NCBI RefSeq assembly: GCF_016648105.1
Contig: NZ_JACVVE010000015.1
Coordinates: 1-64,000 of the forward strand
Source of the DNA: Pseudomonas sp. S31
GTDB lineage: Bacteria > Pseudomonadota > Gammaproteobacteria > Pseudomonadales > Pseudomonadaceae
Length of the DNA stretch: 64,000 bases
Reading direction: 5' to 3'
Positions 45,827-55,704 of the stretch are shown in pieces (the first letter of the stretch is position 1; every line of letters starts with the position of its first letter). The position numbers and the translations under genes were made by a program. The notes beneath the pieces were generated by a model that did not search any database, was not told the DNA's origin, and worked only from the letters and a program-made list of their open reading frames with translations.

Positions 45827-46753
45827 ATGAGCGAGGCCCGTAAAAGCCCCGACGCTTTCGCCTTCCAGGTGATGCTGGTCCGGTGCCTGATCTGGGGTTG
45901 CCAGCAGGTGCTGATCAAGACCGCCGCCGTCGATATCGCGCCCGTCATGCAGGCGGCACTACGCAACTGCATTGCCGCACTGCTGGTCGGTGCACTGGTG
46001 GTGTGGCGGGGCGACTTCAAACAGGTCGGACAGACCTGGAAGGCTGGTTTGCTCGCAGGTGCCCTGTTCGGCCTGGAATTCCTGTTCATCGCCGAGGGGT
46101 TGAAGCTGACTTCTGCGGCGCACATGTCGGTGTTCCTGTATACCGCACCGATGTTCACTGCGTTGGGCCTGCACTTCATCATGCCCAGCGAGCGTCTGCG
46201 GTTGTTGCAATGGCTCGGCATCTTGCTGGCCTTCGGCGGTATCGCTACGGCCTTCGCTGGCGGCATGTCGTTCGAGCAAATGGATGGCCGGATGCTGTTG
46301 GGTGATGCCATGGGTGTCTTGGCCGGGATGGCCTGGGGGGCCACTACCGTAGTGGTGCGTTGCTCTCGCCTGTCGGAAGCGCCGGCGACTCTCACCTTGT
46401 TCTACCAATTGGCCATCGGCTTCGCCGGCTTGCTGCTGATCGCCCTGCTGAGTGGGCAGATCGGCGAAGTGTCCTTGACGCCACTGGCGGTGGGTAGCGT
46501 GCTTTTCCAGGCGGTCGTGGTGTCGTTCGTCAGCTACCTCACCTGGTTCTGGCTGCTGCGCAAGTACCTGGCTTCCAACCTTGCGGTGTTTTCGTTCATC
46601 ACGCCGTTGTTTGGCGTGACGTTCGGGGTGGTGTTGCTGGGTGAGCCATTGAGCGTGAATTTCGTGGTGGGCGCGGTGATGGTGTTGCTGGGGGTGGTGC
46701 TGGTCAATGCCGAGCCCTGGGTGAAGCGGCAATTGCGCAAGGTTGTGGGTTGA
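45827..46753 (+). CDS. EamA/DMT family transporter
   Basis: The 308-residue inner-membrane protein has about ten helices in two EamA repeats (IWGCQQVLIKTAAVDIAPVMQ, then FITPLFGVTFGVVLLGEPL). The substrate is unknown. The ATG at 45827 gives the natural N-terminus. Its last 50 bp overlap the convergent MFS gene. Confidence 0.88.
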   Translation: MSEARKSPDAFAFQVMLVRCLIWGCQQVLIKTAAVDIAPVMQAALRNCIAALLVGALVVWRGDFKQVGQTWKAGLLAGALFGLEFLFIAEGLKLTSAAHMSVFLYTAPMFTALGLHFIMPSERLRLLQWLGILLAFGGIATAFAGGMSFEQMDGRMLLGDAMGVLAGMAWGATTVVVRCSRLSEAPATLTLFYQLAIGFAGLLLIALLSGQIGEVSLTPLAVGSVLFQAVVVSFVSYLTWFWLLRKYLASNLAVFSFITPLFGVTFGVVLLGEPLSVNFVVGAVMVLLGVVLVNAEPWVKRQLRKVVG

Positions 46754-47891
46754 GGCGTTGGTAGTGCCGGCCAGGGATCAGTACCAACAGCCCCGCAACC
46801 CCCAGTCCACTCGCTGCCAGCAGCAGCGCCGGTTGCAAGCTCCCGCTGTAATGGTTGCTCACTGCCGCCAACAATGGCCCGCTCAGTTGCCCCAGGGCGA
46901 AGCAGGCGGTCAGCAGGCCGGCATTGCGCTGGGTGGCATGCGGGGCCAGCTCCCGTGAGCGTTGCATCACCAACTGCATGCAGGCCAGGAACGGCGTGCC
47001 GCACAGTACCACGCCCAGGGCCAGGCCGATGCCATCGCCCAGCAGGCAGGCCAGTACACCCAGGCCTTGCAGCCACAAGGTGACGGTCAGCCAGGCCGAT
47101 GTCTGCCCTGGGCGGCGCAGGCTCACCAATACCACCCCCAGCGCTGCAGCCAGGCCGAACGCCGGCCAGAACAGGTCGGCCATCCAGTTGCCGCGAAACT
47201 GCTGGTTGGCCATTTGCGACAGGAACGTGGCCGGCAGGATGTAACCCACGCCGTACAGGGCATAGACCAGTCCCAGCCGGCCAATCCCCAGGCTGCGGCT
47301 CGGCCCTTGCGCAGCGGTGACCGGCGCGGGCTCCACCGCACGTGGCAGGGCGGGGCGTACCGCCAGCAGCATCACCAGTGCAGCCACGGCATACACCAGC
47401 CAAAGCGCTGCCGACCCCATCCCCAGCAAATGCGCGCCCAGTGCCAGCAGGCCGGTCAGGGCGATACCCAGGCCAGGGCCGGCGAACACCATGGCGCCCA
47501 GGCGTTGGCGGCCATTGGCATTGGCCACCTGCTGGCTGAGGCTGGTGATCATCACCAGTACCCAGGCGCTGGCCACGCCGGTGCCGAAGCGCAGCAGCAG
47601 GTGGCTCCAGAAGCCTTGAGCGGCCCAGGATGCGAGGGTCAGTAGCACGCACAGCCACAGGCCGCCGTGCAGGCGCAGGCGAACCTGAGCGGGCTTGCGG
47701 GCGAACATGCCGTCCACCGCCCCAAGGAAGTAACCCAGGTAGTTGGCTGCGGCCACCAGGCCGGCGGCAGTCAGGTCGAAGTGCCCTTCTGCGATCAGTT
47801 GTGGCAGTTGCGGGGTCAGGGCAAAGCGGCCGATCCCCATGGCCATCATCAGCGCGACAGTGCTGGCCAAAAGTTGTACGAGTGGCGACAT
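46704..47891 (-). CDS. MFS transporter, YbfB/YjiJ family
   Basis: The 395-residue membrane protein has about twelve helices and the YbfB/YjiJ opening MGIGRFALTPQLPQLIAEG. The substrate is unknown. It diverges from the LysR gene at 47999, the likely regulator, and overlaps the EamA gene tail to tail. Confidence 0.88.
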   Translation of the reverse strand: MSPLVQLLASTVALMMAMGIGRFALTPQLPQLIAEGHFDLTAAGLVAAANYLGYFLGAVDGMFARKPAQVRLRLHGGLWLCVLLTLASWAAQGFWSHLLLRFGTGVASAWVLVMITSLSQQVANANGRQRLGAMVFAGPGLGIALTGLLALGAHLLGMGSAALWLVYAVAALVMLLAVRPALPRAVEPAPVTAAQGPSRSLGIGRLGLVYALYGVGYILPATFLSQMANQQFRGNWMADLFWPAFGLAAALGVVLVSLRRPGQTSAWLTVTLWLQGLGVLACLLGDGIGLALGVVLCGTPFLACMQLVMQRSRELAPHATQRNAGLLTACFALGQLSGPLLAAVSNHYSGSLQPALLLAASGLGVAGLLVLIPGRHYQRLNPQPCAIAASPRARH

Positions 47892-47998
47892 GGCGTGGAC
47901 TCCGGCATGCAGGTAAGCGATGGATGGCAGGTTAAGGCGCTTTTCCTTTCAATAAAATTGAATAATGATGATCAAGTTGTTCTGTTTTGGAGAATGAT

Positions 47999-48892
47999 AT
48001 GGAGTTCAGCCAACTGCGTATCTTCCAGGCCGTGGCCGAGGAAGGTTCCGTTACCCGCGCCGCCGAGCGCTTGCACCGGGTGCCGTCGAACCTGTCGACG
48101 CGCCTGCGCCAGCTCGAGGAACAGCTCGGCGTCGAATTGTTCCTGCGTGAACGCCAGCGCCTGCAGTTGTCGCCGGCCGGCAAGGTACTGCTGGACTACA
48201 GCCAGCGCTTATCGGCGCTGCACGACGAAGCGGTAGCGGCAGTGCAAGGCGGTCAACCTGCCGGCGACTTCGTGTTGGGCACCATGTACAGCACGGCGGC
48301 CATTCACCTGCCGGCGCTGCTGGCGCGGTATCACCAGGCCTACCCGGAGGTGAACCTGCAGGTGCAGGCCGCACCCAGTGGAGAATTGCTCGAAGGCCTG
48401 CTCAGCCATCGCCTCGATGCCGCATTGGTGGATGGCCCGCCCAGCCTGGCCGGGCTCGACGGGGTGCCGCTGTGCGACGAAACCTTGCTGATCATCACCA
48501 GCCCGGAACACCCACCGGTGCGCAGTGCCCGGGACGTGGCCGGCAAGGCCGTGTTCACCTTTCGCCAGGGCTGCTCGTATCGCATGCGCCTGGAGGCCTG
48601 GTATGCCGACGCGCATACGCCGATGGGCCGGGTGATGGAGATCGAGTCGTACCAGAGCATGCTCGCCTGCGTGATCGCCGGGGCTGGGGTGGCCTTGATG
48701 GCCGAATCGATGCTGGACAGCCTGCCCGGACGTGACCAGGTACGTGCTCATCGCCTGCAGGCGCCGTTCGACCATGCGGTCACCTGGCTGATGTGGCGCC
48801 AGGGGATGCGCGGGGCGAATTTGCAGGCCTGGATCGATTTGCAACAAAGCGAAACGATTAACCAGTCGTCGGACGCAGCCGTTTCCGCTTGA
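47999..48892 (+). CDS. LysR family transcriptional regulator
   Basis: The 297-residue protein begins with a winged HTH (MEFSQLRIFQAVAEEGSVTRAAERLHRVPSNLSTRLRQLEEQLG). GGAG lies six bases before the ATG at 47999. The effector domain is in the CysB/NrtR-like style. It diverges from the YbfB-type MFS gene and probably controls it. Its stop codon overlaps the left half of an Anr box serving the next locus. Confidence 0.88.
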   Translation: MEFSQLRIFQAVAEEGSVTRAAERLHRVPSNLSTRLRQLEEQLGVELFLRERQRLQLSPAGKVLLDYSQRLSALHDEAVAAVQGGQPAGDFVLGTMYSTAAIHLPALLARYHQAYPEVNLQVQAAPSGELLEGLLSHRLDAALVDGPPSLAGLDGVPLCDETLLIITSPEHPPVRSARDVAGKAVFTFRQGCSYRMRLEAWYADAHTPMGRVMEIESYQSMLACVIAGAGVALMAESMLDSLPGRDQVRAHRLQAPFDHAVTWLMWRQGMRGANLQAWIDLQQSETINQSSDAAVSA

Positions 48893-48902
48893 TTTGCATC
48901 AA
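48889..48902 (+). promoter_or_regulatory. Anr/FNR box
   Basis: TTGATTTGCATCAA is a perfect match to the consensus TTGAT-N4-ATCAA. Centred at about 48895.5, it would put transcription start near 48937 in a class II promoter, about 80 nt ahead of the small ORF. Confidence 0.85.
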
Positions 48903-49016
48903 ACTCGACCATATCTGTTGGACTATGGGCATGCGTAATACAGCACATAGAGCTATGATCTGTATGAAACATCGCAGGATTGATTCGCCGTGAGGCTGAC
49001 CCGTCAAGGGGGCATT

Positions 49017-49145
49017 ATGAAAAACGACATGTTCAACTGGCTCCACGATCTGGGTGTGGCGCTGGGGCTGATTCCACCACCCTTGCAGCCGGTACCGATC
49101 CCGACTGATGAAGAGCAGCGCAAGCGCCAACCGCGTCGCCGCTGA
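49017..49145 (+). CDS. PA1414-like small protein
   Basis: This 42-residue ORF opens with MKNDMFNWLHDLGVALGLIP and has a Pro-rich middle and a basic end (RKRQPRRR). AAGGGGG precedes the ATG by four bases. It resembles P. aeruginosa PA1414, a short ORF strongly induced without oxygen whose transcript region includes the sRNA SicX. The upstream Anr box and downstream terminator fit this. Whether the peptide, the RNA or both are functional is not settled by sequence. Confidence 0.75.
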   Translation: MKNDMFNWLHDLGVALGLIPPPLQPVPIPTDEEQRKRQPRRR

Positions 49146-49155
49146 TGAGGAACAA

Positions 49156-49190
49156 AAAGGCCGCTGCGTCCGGGGGATGCAGCGGCCTTT
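49156..49190. terminator. Strong bidirectional terminator
   Basis: Perfect 12-bp arms AAAGGCCGCTGC and GCAGCGGCCTTT with an 11-base loop. T-rich tracts occur on both sides, ending the PA1414-like unit rightward and the symporter gene leftward. Confidence 0.92.
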
Positions 49191-49224
49191 CTGTTTTCGC
49201 CTGCACTCGCTCTGGTAGGCGGGA

Positions 49225-50604
49225 TCAGGCGAGTTTCACCTCGGCCGCCGTCCTGGGCGACACCAGGCTGACCACCACGAAGCTCACCAGGCCAATCGCC
49301 AGGCTGTAGTAGATCGGCGTATTGGCATCCAACCCGTCCTTGAACATGAACACCAGCGCGGTGACGAAGCCCAGCGACATGCTGGCGATCGCCCCGGCAG
49401 TGGTGGCGCGTTTCCAGAAGATCGCACCGATCAGCGGCACCAGCATGCCTCCCACCAGCAGGTTGTAGGCCAGGGTCAGGGCGCTGATCACATCGCTCAC
49501 TACCAGGGCGATGCCCAGCACCACCAGGCCGGTGAGCAAGGTGACCAGGCGGTTGAGGCCCAGGCTCGACTGCTTGCCACCGCGCAGCTTGGGCAGCATG
49601 TCCTCAGTCAGGGTGGTGGACGCGGCCAGCAGCGCGGCGCTGGCCGTGGACATCATGGCAGCCAGGGCAGCGGCCAGCAGCAGGCCGCGAATGCCATCGG
49701 GCAAGGCGCTCTTGATCATCTCGGCGAAGGCATTGTTAGGGTTGGCCAGGTCTGGCAGGAGCACATGCGCGGCCATGCCGATCAGTGCGCAGGCCAGGCC
49801 ATAGAGCACGCAGTAGATACCGGCGGCCGTGCCGGCGCGCTGGCAGACCTTCTCGTCACGGGCGGTGAACACCCGCTGCCAGATGTCCTGGCCGATGAGG
49901 ATGCCGAAGAAGTAGATCAGGAAATAGGTGATGATGGTGTCCCAGCCGATGGTGGTCAGCTGGAAGCTGGCGGCCGGCAGCTTGGCCACCAGCACGTCCC
50001 AGCCCCCGACCTGGTACAGGCACACCGGCAGCAGGATGAACATCAGGCCGACCGTCTTGATCACGAACTGCACGATGTCGGTCAGGGTCAGCGACCACAT
50101 GCCACCGATGGTCGAGTAGATCACCACCACGCCACCCCCGAGCAGCAGCGACGCCCAGAACGGCAGGCCGAGCAGTACCTGCAGTACGGTGGTCATCGCC
50201 AGCACCGAAGTCACGCCGAGCATCAACGCATAGACCAGCATGATCGCCGCGCTGGCCTGGCGCGCCATGGGGTTGTAGCGCCGCTCCAGGACCTGGGTCA
50301 CGGTGAAGATGCGCAGGCGCAGCAAGGGTTTGGCGAGGAACAGGTTGATGGCGATGATGCCCAGGCCCAGCGCGGCGCAGAGCCAGAAGCCGGAGATGCC
50401 GTGGACGTAGCCCAGGCGCACGGTGCCGACGGTGGAGGCGCCGCCGAGCACGGTGGTGGCCATGGTGCCCATGTACAGCGTCGGGCCGAGGTTGCGTCCG
50501 GCCACCAGGTAGTCCTCATGGCTCTTTGCCTGGCGCATGCCATACCAGCCAAGCCCGAGCATGCCAGCGGCATAGAGCATTACAACGATGATGTCCAAGG
50601 CCAT
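49225..50604 (-). CDS. Sodium:solute symporter family protein
   Basis: The 459-residue membrane protein has about thirteen helices and SSS family features (MGTMATTVLGGASTVGT, YSTIGGMWSLTLTDIVQF). It lies 61 bp downstream of the guanidinobutyrase gene stop, counted to its start at 50604 after the gbuA end at 50716. It may import a guanidino compound. The same neighbourhood occurs in P. aeruginosa (PA1418 to PA1421). Confidence 0.88.
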   Translation of the reverse strand: MALDIIVVMLYAAGMLGLGWYGMRQAKSHEDYLVAGRNLGPTLYMGTMATTVLGGASTVGTVRLGYVHGISGFWLCAALGLGIIAINLFLAKPLLRLRIFTVTQVLERRYNPMARQASAAIMLVYALMLGVTSVLAMTTVLQVLLGLPFWASLLLGGGVVVIYSTIGGMWSLTLTDIVQFVIKTVGLMFILLPVCLYQVGGWDVLVAKLPAASFQLTTIGWDTIITYFLIYFFGILIGQDIWQRVFTARDEKVCQRAGTAAGIYCVLYGLACALIGMAAHVLLPDLANPNNAFAEMIKSALPDGIRGLLLAAALAAMMSTASAALLAASTTLTEDMLPKLRGGKQSSLGLNRLVTLLTGLVVLGIALVVSDVISALTLAYNLLVGGMLVPLIGAIFWKRATTAGAIASMSLGFVTALVFMFKDGLDANTPIYYSLAIGLVSFVVVSLVSPRTAAEVKLA

Positions 50605-50715
50605 TGGGGATCTCCCGATTGTCTTTATTATGGCGCGGTCGAACGCCCGGGCGGCTGCTGCGCCCGGCGCTCTCGTGATGTGTGGGCGGCCTGGTGGGTG
50701 GGCCGCCAGGCTGGA

Positions 50716-51666
50716 TCAGCGGTGGACGACGCCCGGCAATACGCAGAGCATTTCGAACAGCAGGTTCGCGCCCAGCAGCGAAGTGTTGCCGGTGGTGTCG
50801 TAGGGCGGGGAGACTTCGACCAGGTCACAGCCGATCAGGTCCAGGCCTTGGCAGCCGCGAATGATCTCCATCGCCTGGATGGTGGTCAAGCCGCCGATTT
50901 CCGGGGTGCCGGTGCCTGGGGCCCAGGCCGGGTCGATACCGTCGATGTCGAACGACAGGTACACCGGGCCACCGCCGACCTTTTCGCGCACTTCGGCCAT
51001 CAGCGGTTGCAGCGACTTGTGCCAGCATTCTTCGGCCTGGACCACGCGAAAGCCCTGGCGGCGGCTCCAGTTGAAGTCGTCGGCGGTGTAACCCTGGGCG
51101 CGCAGGCCGATCTGCACCACGCGGTCGCAGTCGAGCAGGCCTTCTTCGACGGCACGGCGGAAGGTGGTGCCATGGGCGATCTTCTCGCCGAACATGTGGT
51201 CGTTGACGTCGGCGTGGGCATCGATGTGCACCAGGCCGATCTTGCCGTGCTTCTTGTGCAGGGCGCGCAGGATCGGCAGGGTGATGGTGTGGTCGCCCCC
51301 GAGGGTCATCGGGATGACGTCGTGCTCGAGGATCTCGTCATAGGCCTCTTCGATGATGCGCACGGCGTCGAGCAGGTTGAAGGTGTTGATCGCCACGTCG
51401 CCGATGTCGGCCACCGACAGCGAGTCGAACGGCGCGGCACCGGTGGCCATGTTGTACGGGCGGATCATCACCGACTCGGCGCGGATCTGCCGCGGCCCGA
51501 AGCGGGTACCGGAGCGCAGCGAGGTGCCGATGTCCAGCGGCACGCCGATGAACGCGGCGTCGAGGCCGGCGGCGCTTTGCAGGTGGGGAAGGCGCAGCAT
51601 GGTGGCGATGCCGCCGAAACGCGGCATTTCGTTGCCGCCCAGTGGTTGGTGGAGAGTCTTGTCCAC
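50716..51666 (-). CDS. gbuA: Guanidinobutyrase (agmatinase/arginase family)
   Basis: The 316-residue ureohydrolase starts at the GTG at 51666 (DKTLHQPLGGNEMPRFGG), with GAGG seven bases upstream; an in-frame ATG at 51678 is possible. The dimanganese site is intact: GGDHTITLP, DAHADVND and SFDIDGIDPAWAPGTGTPE. GbuA hydrolyses 4-guanidinobutyrate to 4-aminobutyrate and urea. The LysR gene beside it and the symporter support this over plain agmatinase SpeB, though the two names are often interchanged. Confidence 0.85.
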   Translation of the reverse strand: MDKTLHQPLGGNEMPRFGGIATMLRLPHLQSAAGLDAAFIGVPLDIGTSLRSGTRFGPRQIRAESVMIRPYNMATGAAPFDSLSVADIGDVAINTFNLLDAVRIIEEAYDEILEHDVIPMTLGGDHTITLPILRALHKKHGKIGLVHIDAHADVNDHMFGEKIAHGTTFRRAVEEGLLDCDRVVQIGLRAQGYTADDFNWSRRQGFRVVQAEECWHKSLQPLMAEVREKVGGGPVYLSFDIDGIDPAWAPGTGTPEIGGLTTIQAMEIIRGCQGLDLIGCDLVEVSPPYDTTGNTSLLGANLLFEMLCVLPGVVHR

Positions 51667-51890
51667 GGTGGGCCTCATCAGTCGGTCGATTGTTCTGATT
51701 GTTCGAACCTGTCCGCCGCGTGCCTCGACAAGGCAGGGCACCTGGCAGGCAGGGATATTTCGGCCAAGTCTGCGCAAGGTAGTGCCCTGGAAGAATCGCT
51801 ACCGGCAAAAACTTAGTTCATAAATTTCTGAACTAAAGCCCCCTGGACGGGGTAGACTGGCCGCACTGACTGCTGCTGACCCTGTGCGCC

Positions 51891-52784
51891 ATGGCCTCGA
51901 CACTCCCCGACCTGAAACTGCTGCGGATCTTCGTCAGCGTGGTGCGCCACCAGGGGTTCGCCAGTGCCCAGCGCGAGCTCAACCTGTCGACCTCGGCCAT
52001 CAGCACCTACATGAGCCAACTCGAGGGTTCTCTGGGCATCGTGCTTTGCCACCGGGGACGCGGCGGCTTCAGCCTGACCAGCAAGGGCGAACTGTTCCAC
52101 CAGGAAACCTTGCGCCTGCTCGCCGAGCTGGACGGTTTCGAGCAGTACGCAGCCGCGCTCAAGGGCGAGTTGCGTGGCACGCTCAACCTGGGGGTGATCG
52201 ATTCCACCGTCGGTGACCGGGCGCTGCCGTTGGCCGAGGCCATTGGCGCCTACAGCCAGGAACACCCGGCGGTGCACCTGCACCTGTCGGTGTCCAGCCC
52301 CTACGAATTGCAACTGGGCGTGCAGGACAACCGCCTGGACCTGGCCATCGGTGCGTTCTCCTCGCGCATGAGCGGGCTGGTCTACCAGCCGCTGTACCGC
52401 GAACAGCACTGGTTGTACTGCAGCAGCCGGCACCCGCTGTATGCCGAACGGCGCATCCCCGAAGAGGTGGTGACCCAGCAGCGCATGGTCGGCCGGGGCT
52501 ACTGGAGCCAGGCCGAGCTGGCCCGGCATGGCTTCAAGCACAGCGCGGCGACGGTGGACAGCATGGAGGCGCAGCTGATCCTGATCCTGTCCGGTGCCTA
52601 CATCGGCTACCTGCCCGAGCACTACGCCCAGGCCTGGGTCGACAAGGGCGACCTGCGCGTGCTGTCACCGGCGACGTTCGGTTACCAGGCGCCGTTCTCC
52701 CTGATCACCCGTCGCGGGCGCAGCCGTGAACCGCTGATCCAGAGCTTCCGCGACCTGCTCAAGAGCCACCTCAACGTCGGCTGA
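51891..52784 (+). CDS. gbuR: LysR family regulator GbuR
   Basis: The 297-residue LysR protein has the HTH LKLLRIFVSVVRHQGFASAQRELNLSTSAISTYMSQLEGSLG and an effector domain from about 90. It diverges from gbuA across about 224 bp. This is the arrangement of gbuR and gbuA in P. aeruginosa, where it activates gbuA in response to guanidinobutyrate. Confidence 0.82.
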   Translation: MASTLPDLKLLRIFVSVVRHQGFASAQRELNLSTSAISTYMSQLEGSLGIVLCHRGRGGFSLTSKGELFHQETLRLLAELDGFEQYAAALKGELRGTLNLGVIDSTVGDRALPLAEAIGAYSQEHPAVHLHLSVSSPYELQLGVQDNRLDLAIGAFSSRMSGLVYQPLYREQHWLYCSSRHPLYAERRIPEEVVTQQRMVGRGYWSQAELARHGFKHSAATVDSMEAQLILILSGAYIGYLPEHYAQAWVDKGDLRVLSPATFGYQAPFSLITRRGRSREPLIQSFRDLLKSHLNVG

Positions 52785-52919
52785 TCAACACGATGTGCAG
52801 GCATTCCGTCGACGCGTGTTAATGTCCTGCAAAATCTGGCCGCTATCCTGACAACGCTCTGCTAAAAACATTATGCGTTGCTGGATTTTTTTCTCGTATT
52901 GCCTAGAAGGACCGCCCAG

Positions 52920-54485
52920 ATGCGCATGAATGTGCCTGTCACTGAGCATGAAAGAACCTTTCCTAGCGAACAGCGCCTGATTTCCACTACCGACCTGAAC
53001 AGTCGGATCACCTACTGCAACGACGCCTTCGTGGCGATCAGCGGTTTCACCTACGACGAACTGGTCGGCCAGCCACATAACCTGGTGCGCCATCCGGACA
53101 TGCCGGCAGCGGTGTTCGGCCACATGTGGGAGACCATCAAGCAGGGCAAGCCGTGGATGGGCGTGGTCAAGAACCGCGCGAAAAACGGCGATTTCTACTG
53201 GGTCAGCGCCTATGTGACGGCGATCTACGAGAATGGCCGCATCAGCGGCTACGAGTCGGTGCGCTCGCTGCCCAGCCGCGAGCAGATCCGCCGTGCCGAG
53301 GCGCTGTATGCACGGTTGCGGGCGGGGCGTGCGCCGGTGTCCTGGGCGACGCGCCTGGGCCATGGGCTGGCGCGTGGTTGGCCGCTGGCCGGCGCCGGCC
53401 TGCTGTCGGCTGCAGGGGGCCTGTGGCTGGCGCCGCCAGCGGCGTTTGGCGTGTTGGCCGGCAGCCTGGTGCTGGCCTGGTACCTGCTGGAGCACCAGCA
53501 CAACCGGGCCATTCGCCGAACCTTGGACGAGCATCCCAAGGCCTTCACCAGCCCGGTGGTGGCGCTCACCTATAGCGACAACCCTGGCCTGCAGGGGCAA
53601 CTGGACCTGGCCATGTTCAGCGAAGAAGCCCGCCTGCAGACTGCCTTGACCCGCCTGGTGGATGCCGGTGTCGGGGTCAAGGCGCGCGCAGCGCAGTCCG
53701 CCGACCTGTCCGAGGCTCAGGCGCAGATGCTCGACCGCCAGCGCAGCGAGACCGACCAATCGGCGACGGCCATCGCGCAGATGGCGGCGACCATCCAGGA
53801 GGTCACCCACAACGTGCAGAACACCGCCCATGCTGCGGGCGATGCCGACCAGTTGGCCCAGCAGGGCAGCGAGTTGGCGCAACAGAGCCTGCGGGCGATG
53901 GGCAGCATGAGCGACGCCGTCGATGACATCGGCCAGGCGGTCAACGCCCTGGCCGAGCAGACCCAGTCCATCGGCAGCGTGGTCGATGTGATCACCTCGA
54001 TCGCCGAGCAGACCAACCTGTTGGCGCTCAACGCCGCGATCGAGGCGGCGCGGGCGGGGGAGCAGGGGCGCGGGTTCGCGGTGGTGGCCGACGAGGTTCG
54101 CTCACTGGCCCGGCGCACCCGCTCGTCCACTGACGAGATCCACCAGATCATCGCCACCTTGCGTGCCAGTGCCGAGCGTGCCGTGAGCACGGCCAGCCGT
54201 GGCGAGCAGATCTCCCGTGACAGCGTGCACAGTGTCGAGGCGGTGCAGGCCGCGTTGGCCGGCATTGCCCAGGCGGTCAGCCGCATCACCGGCATGAGCC
54301 AGCAGATGGCAACGGCGTCGGAGCAGCAGAGCCACGTGGCCGAAGACATCAACCAGCAGATCGTGCGCATCAGCCATCTGTGCGACGAGACGGCAGGGCA
54401 GGCCAAGCAGGGGGCCGAGATCAGCCAGGACCTGGAACGCATGGCTGAGTACCTGCATGATCTGGCCGAGCGCTTCAACCGCTAG
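52920..54485 (+). CDS. aer: Aerotaxis receptor Aer-like chemoreceptor
   Basis: The 521-residue protein has an N-terminal PAS domain ([40 protein letters not shown]), which in Aer holds FAD. The hydrophobic membrane anchor lies at about 155-195, and the MCP signalling domain has [20 protein letters not shown]. It lacks a periplasmic domain. Aer senses redox or oxygen through FAD and directs swimming. The ATG at 52920 has AGAAGG upstream. P. putida has three Aer paralogues, so the number is not assigned. Confidence 0.9.
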   Translation: MRMNVPVTEHERTFPSEQRLISTTDLNSRITYCNDAFVAISGFTYDELVGQPHNLVRHPDMPAAVFGHMWETIKQGKPWMGVVKNRAKNGDFYWVSAYVTAIYENGRISGYESVRSLPSREQIRRAEALYARLRAGRAPVSWATRLGHGLARGWPLAGAGLLSAAGGLWLAPPAAFGVLAGSLVLAWYLLEHQHNRAIRRTLDEHPKAFTSPVVALTYSDNPGLQGQLDLAMFSEEARLQTALTRLVDAGVGVKARAAQSADLSEAQAQMLDRQRSETDQSATAIAQMAATIQEVTHNVQNTAHAAGDADQLAQQGSELAQQSLRAMGSMSDAVDDIGQAVNALAEQTQSIGSVVDVITSIAEQTNLLALNAAIEAARAGEQGRGFAVVADEVRSLARRTRSSTDEIHQIIATLRASAERAVSTASRGEQISRDSVHSVEAVQAALAGIAQAVSRITGMSQQMATASEQQSHVAEDINQQIVRISHLCDETAGQAKQGAEISQDLERMAEYLHDLAERFNR

Positions 54486-54503
54486 GGCCCGCAAAGCGGG
54501 CCC
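54485..54503 (+). terminator. Hairpin at the aer stop codon
   Basis: GGGCCCGC-AAA-GCGGGCCC begins with the last base of the TAG stop codon. It lacks a T tract. Confidence 0.5.
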
Positions 54504-54548
54504 AATACGCCAGCCTGTGGCAAAATCCCTCCGCCAACGGAGACCCCT

Positions 54549-55145
54549 ATGCCCAGACCCCGCTGCGAACGCTGCCAGCGCCCGCTCGACCACTGCCTCT
54601 GCCCGCTGATTCCGGCGCTCGACAGCCGCACCCGCGTCGTCCTGCTGCAGCACCCCAGCGAAACCAGCCACGCGTTGAATACTGCGCGCCTGGCGGCCCT
54701 GGGCCTGGTCAACGCCGAGCTGCGCGTGGGTGAGGTATTCGACGGCCTGGACGCCCTGCTGGCGACACCGGGGTATCGGCCCGTGCTCCTGTTCCCAGGC
54801 GAGCGGGCCCAGGTGCTGGGGCCTTATGCCGGCAGCGAGGACACCCCGCTGATGCTCATCGTGCCCGACGGCACCTGGCGCAAGGCACGCAAGCTGCTGT
54901 ACCTGAACCCACTGCTAGAGGCACTGCCGAAGGTCACCTTGGCGCAGGTGGCGCCGTCGCGCTATCGCTTGCGCAAGGCACCGCAGCCGGGGGCGGTATC
55001 GACCATCGAAGCAGTGGTGCTGGCGCTGAACGTGCTGGAGCAGCCGGCCGGTTTCGATGAGCTGCTGCGGCCGTTCGAGGCGTTGATCGAAGGGCAGATC
55101 AGGGCGATGGGGGCTGAGGTGTTTGAGCGAAATCATGGTTGCTGA
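54549..55145 (+). CDS. tapT: DTW domain protein (tRNA-uridine aminocarboxypropyltransferase)
   Basis: The 198-residue protein has the zinc-like cysteines CERCQRPLDHCLCPL near the start and the DGTW signature in IVPDGTWRKARKLLYLNP, followed by a SRYRLRKAP loop. TapT/YfiP adds a 3-amino-3-carboxypropyl group to uridine in the variable loop of tRNA, using SAM. It is monocistronic, followed by REP units. Confidence 0.88.
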   Translation: MPRPRCERCQRPLDHCLCPLIPALDSRTRVVLLQHPSETSHALNTARLAALGLVNAELRVGEVFDGLDALLATPGYRPVLLFPGERAQVLGPYAGSEDTPLMLIVPDGTWRKARKLLYLNPLLEALPKVTLAQVAPSRYRLRKAPQPGAVSTIEAVVLALNVLEQPAGFDELLRPFEALIEGQIRAMGAEVFERNHGC

Positions 55146-55247
55146 AGCAGCAAGCCGCCCCGCTCATTGAATGTGAGATTCGATGATAGGACGGTCTTGC
55201 CTCTGTATGAGGGGCCTCAGCGCATAATGCCAGTCAGTTAAGCCAAT

Positions 55248-55376
55248 GGGGGCCGCTCTGCGGCCCTTCGCGGCACAAGGCCGCTCCTACACCAATCGCG
55301 CAATCCCATGTTTAAAGGGCTCACGCAGACATTGTAGGAGCGGCCTTGTGCCGCGAAGGGCTGCGCAGCAGCCCCG
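55248..55376. repeat. Inverted REP pair of the GGCACAAGGCC type
   Basis: CCCTTCGCGGCACAAGGCCG and its inverted partner, CGGCCTTGTGCCGCGAAGGG, are separated by about 60 bp. Outer GGGGCCGCTCTGCGG/CTGCGCAGCAGCCCC segments extend the dyad. Otherwise 55146-55410 is without genes. Confidence 0.75.
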
Positions 55377-55410
55377 GCATTCTTATGTGAACGGCATTAG
55401 CCTCAGCGCA

Positions 55411-55704
55411 TCATTTTTTCAATGCCAGGCTGATGCCTTCGTCCTCGCTCTCGTATCGGCAAATGATCGAGGTGGTGGTCTCTTTCTGATTCACCAGCTT
55501 GAATTCATCGGCGTTCGATTCCGTTGCATCGGGTGTGAAACCCGACCATTGACCATCCGCATTCGTGGCGCTGTAAGCGATCCCATCCATGTCGTCTTGT
55601 GTATCAGCTTTTTGGCTGATGCTGGATGGCTCTGGGCATGTAGCCGCAAATGCGTTCCCTACAGCCAGAACGCTTGCAACACCTACAATCGCAAGAAATC
55701 GCAT
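55411..55704 (-). CDS. DUF3757-like small secreted protein
   Basis: The 97-residue precursor has a signal peptide (MRFLAIVGVASVLAVGNAFA). The mature part starts ATCPEP and has GQWSGFTPDA and ICRYES, with two cysteines. This fits DUF3757, a Pseudomonas family of unknown function. Its codon choice and A+T look higher than in neighbours. Confidence 0.72.
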   Translation of the reverse strand: MRFLAIVGVASVLAVGNAFAATCPEPSSISQKADTQDDMDGIAYSATNADGQWSGFTPDATESNADEFKLVNQKETTTSIICRYESEDEGISLALKK

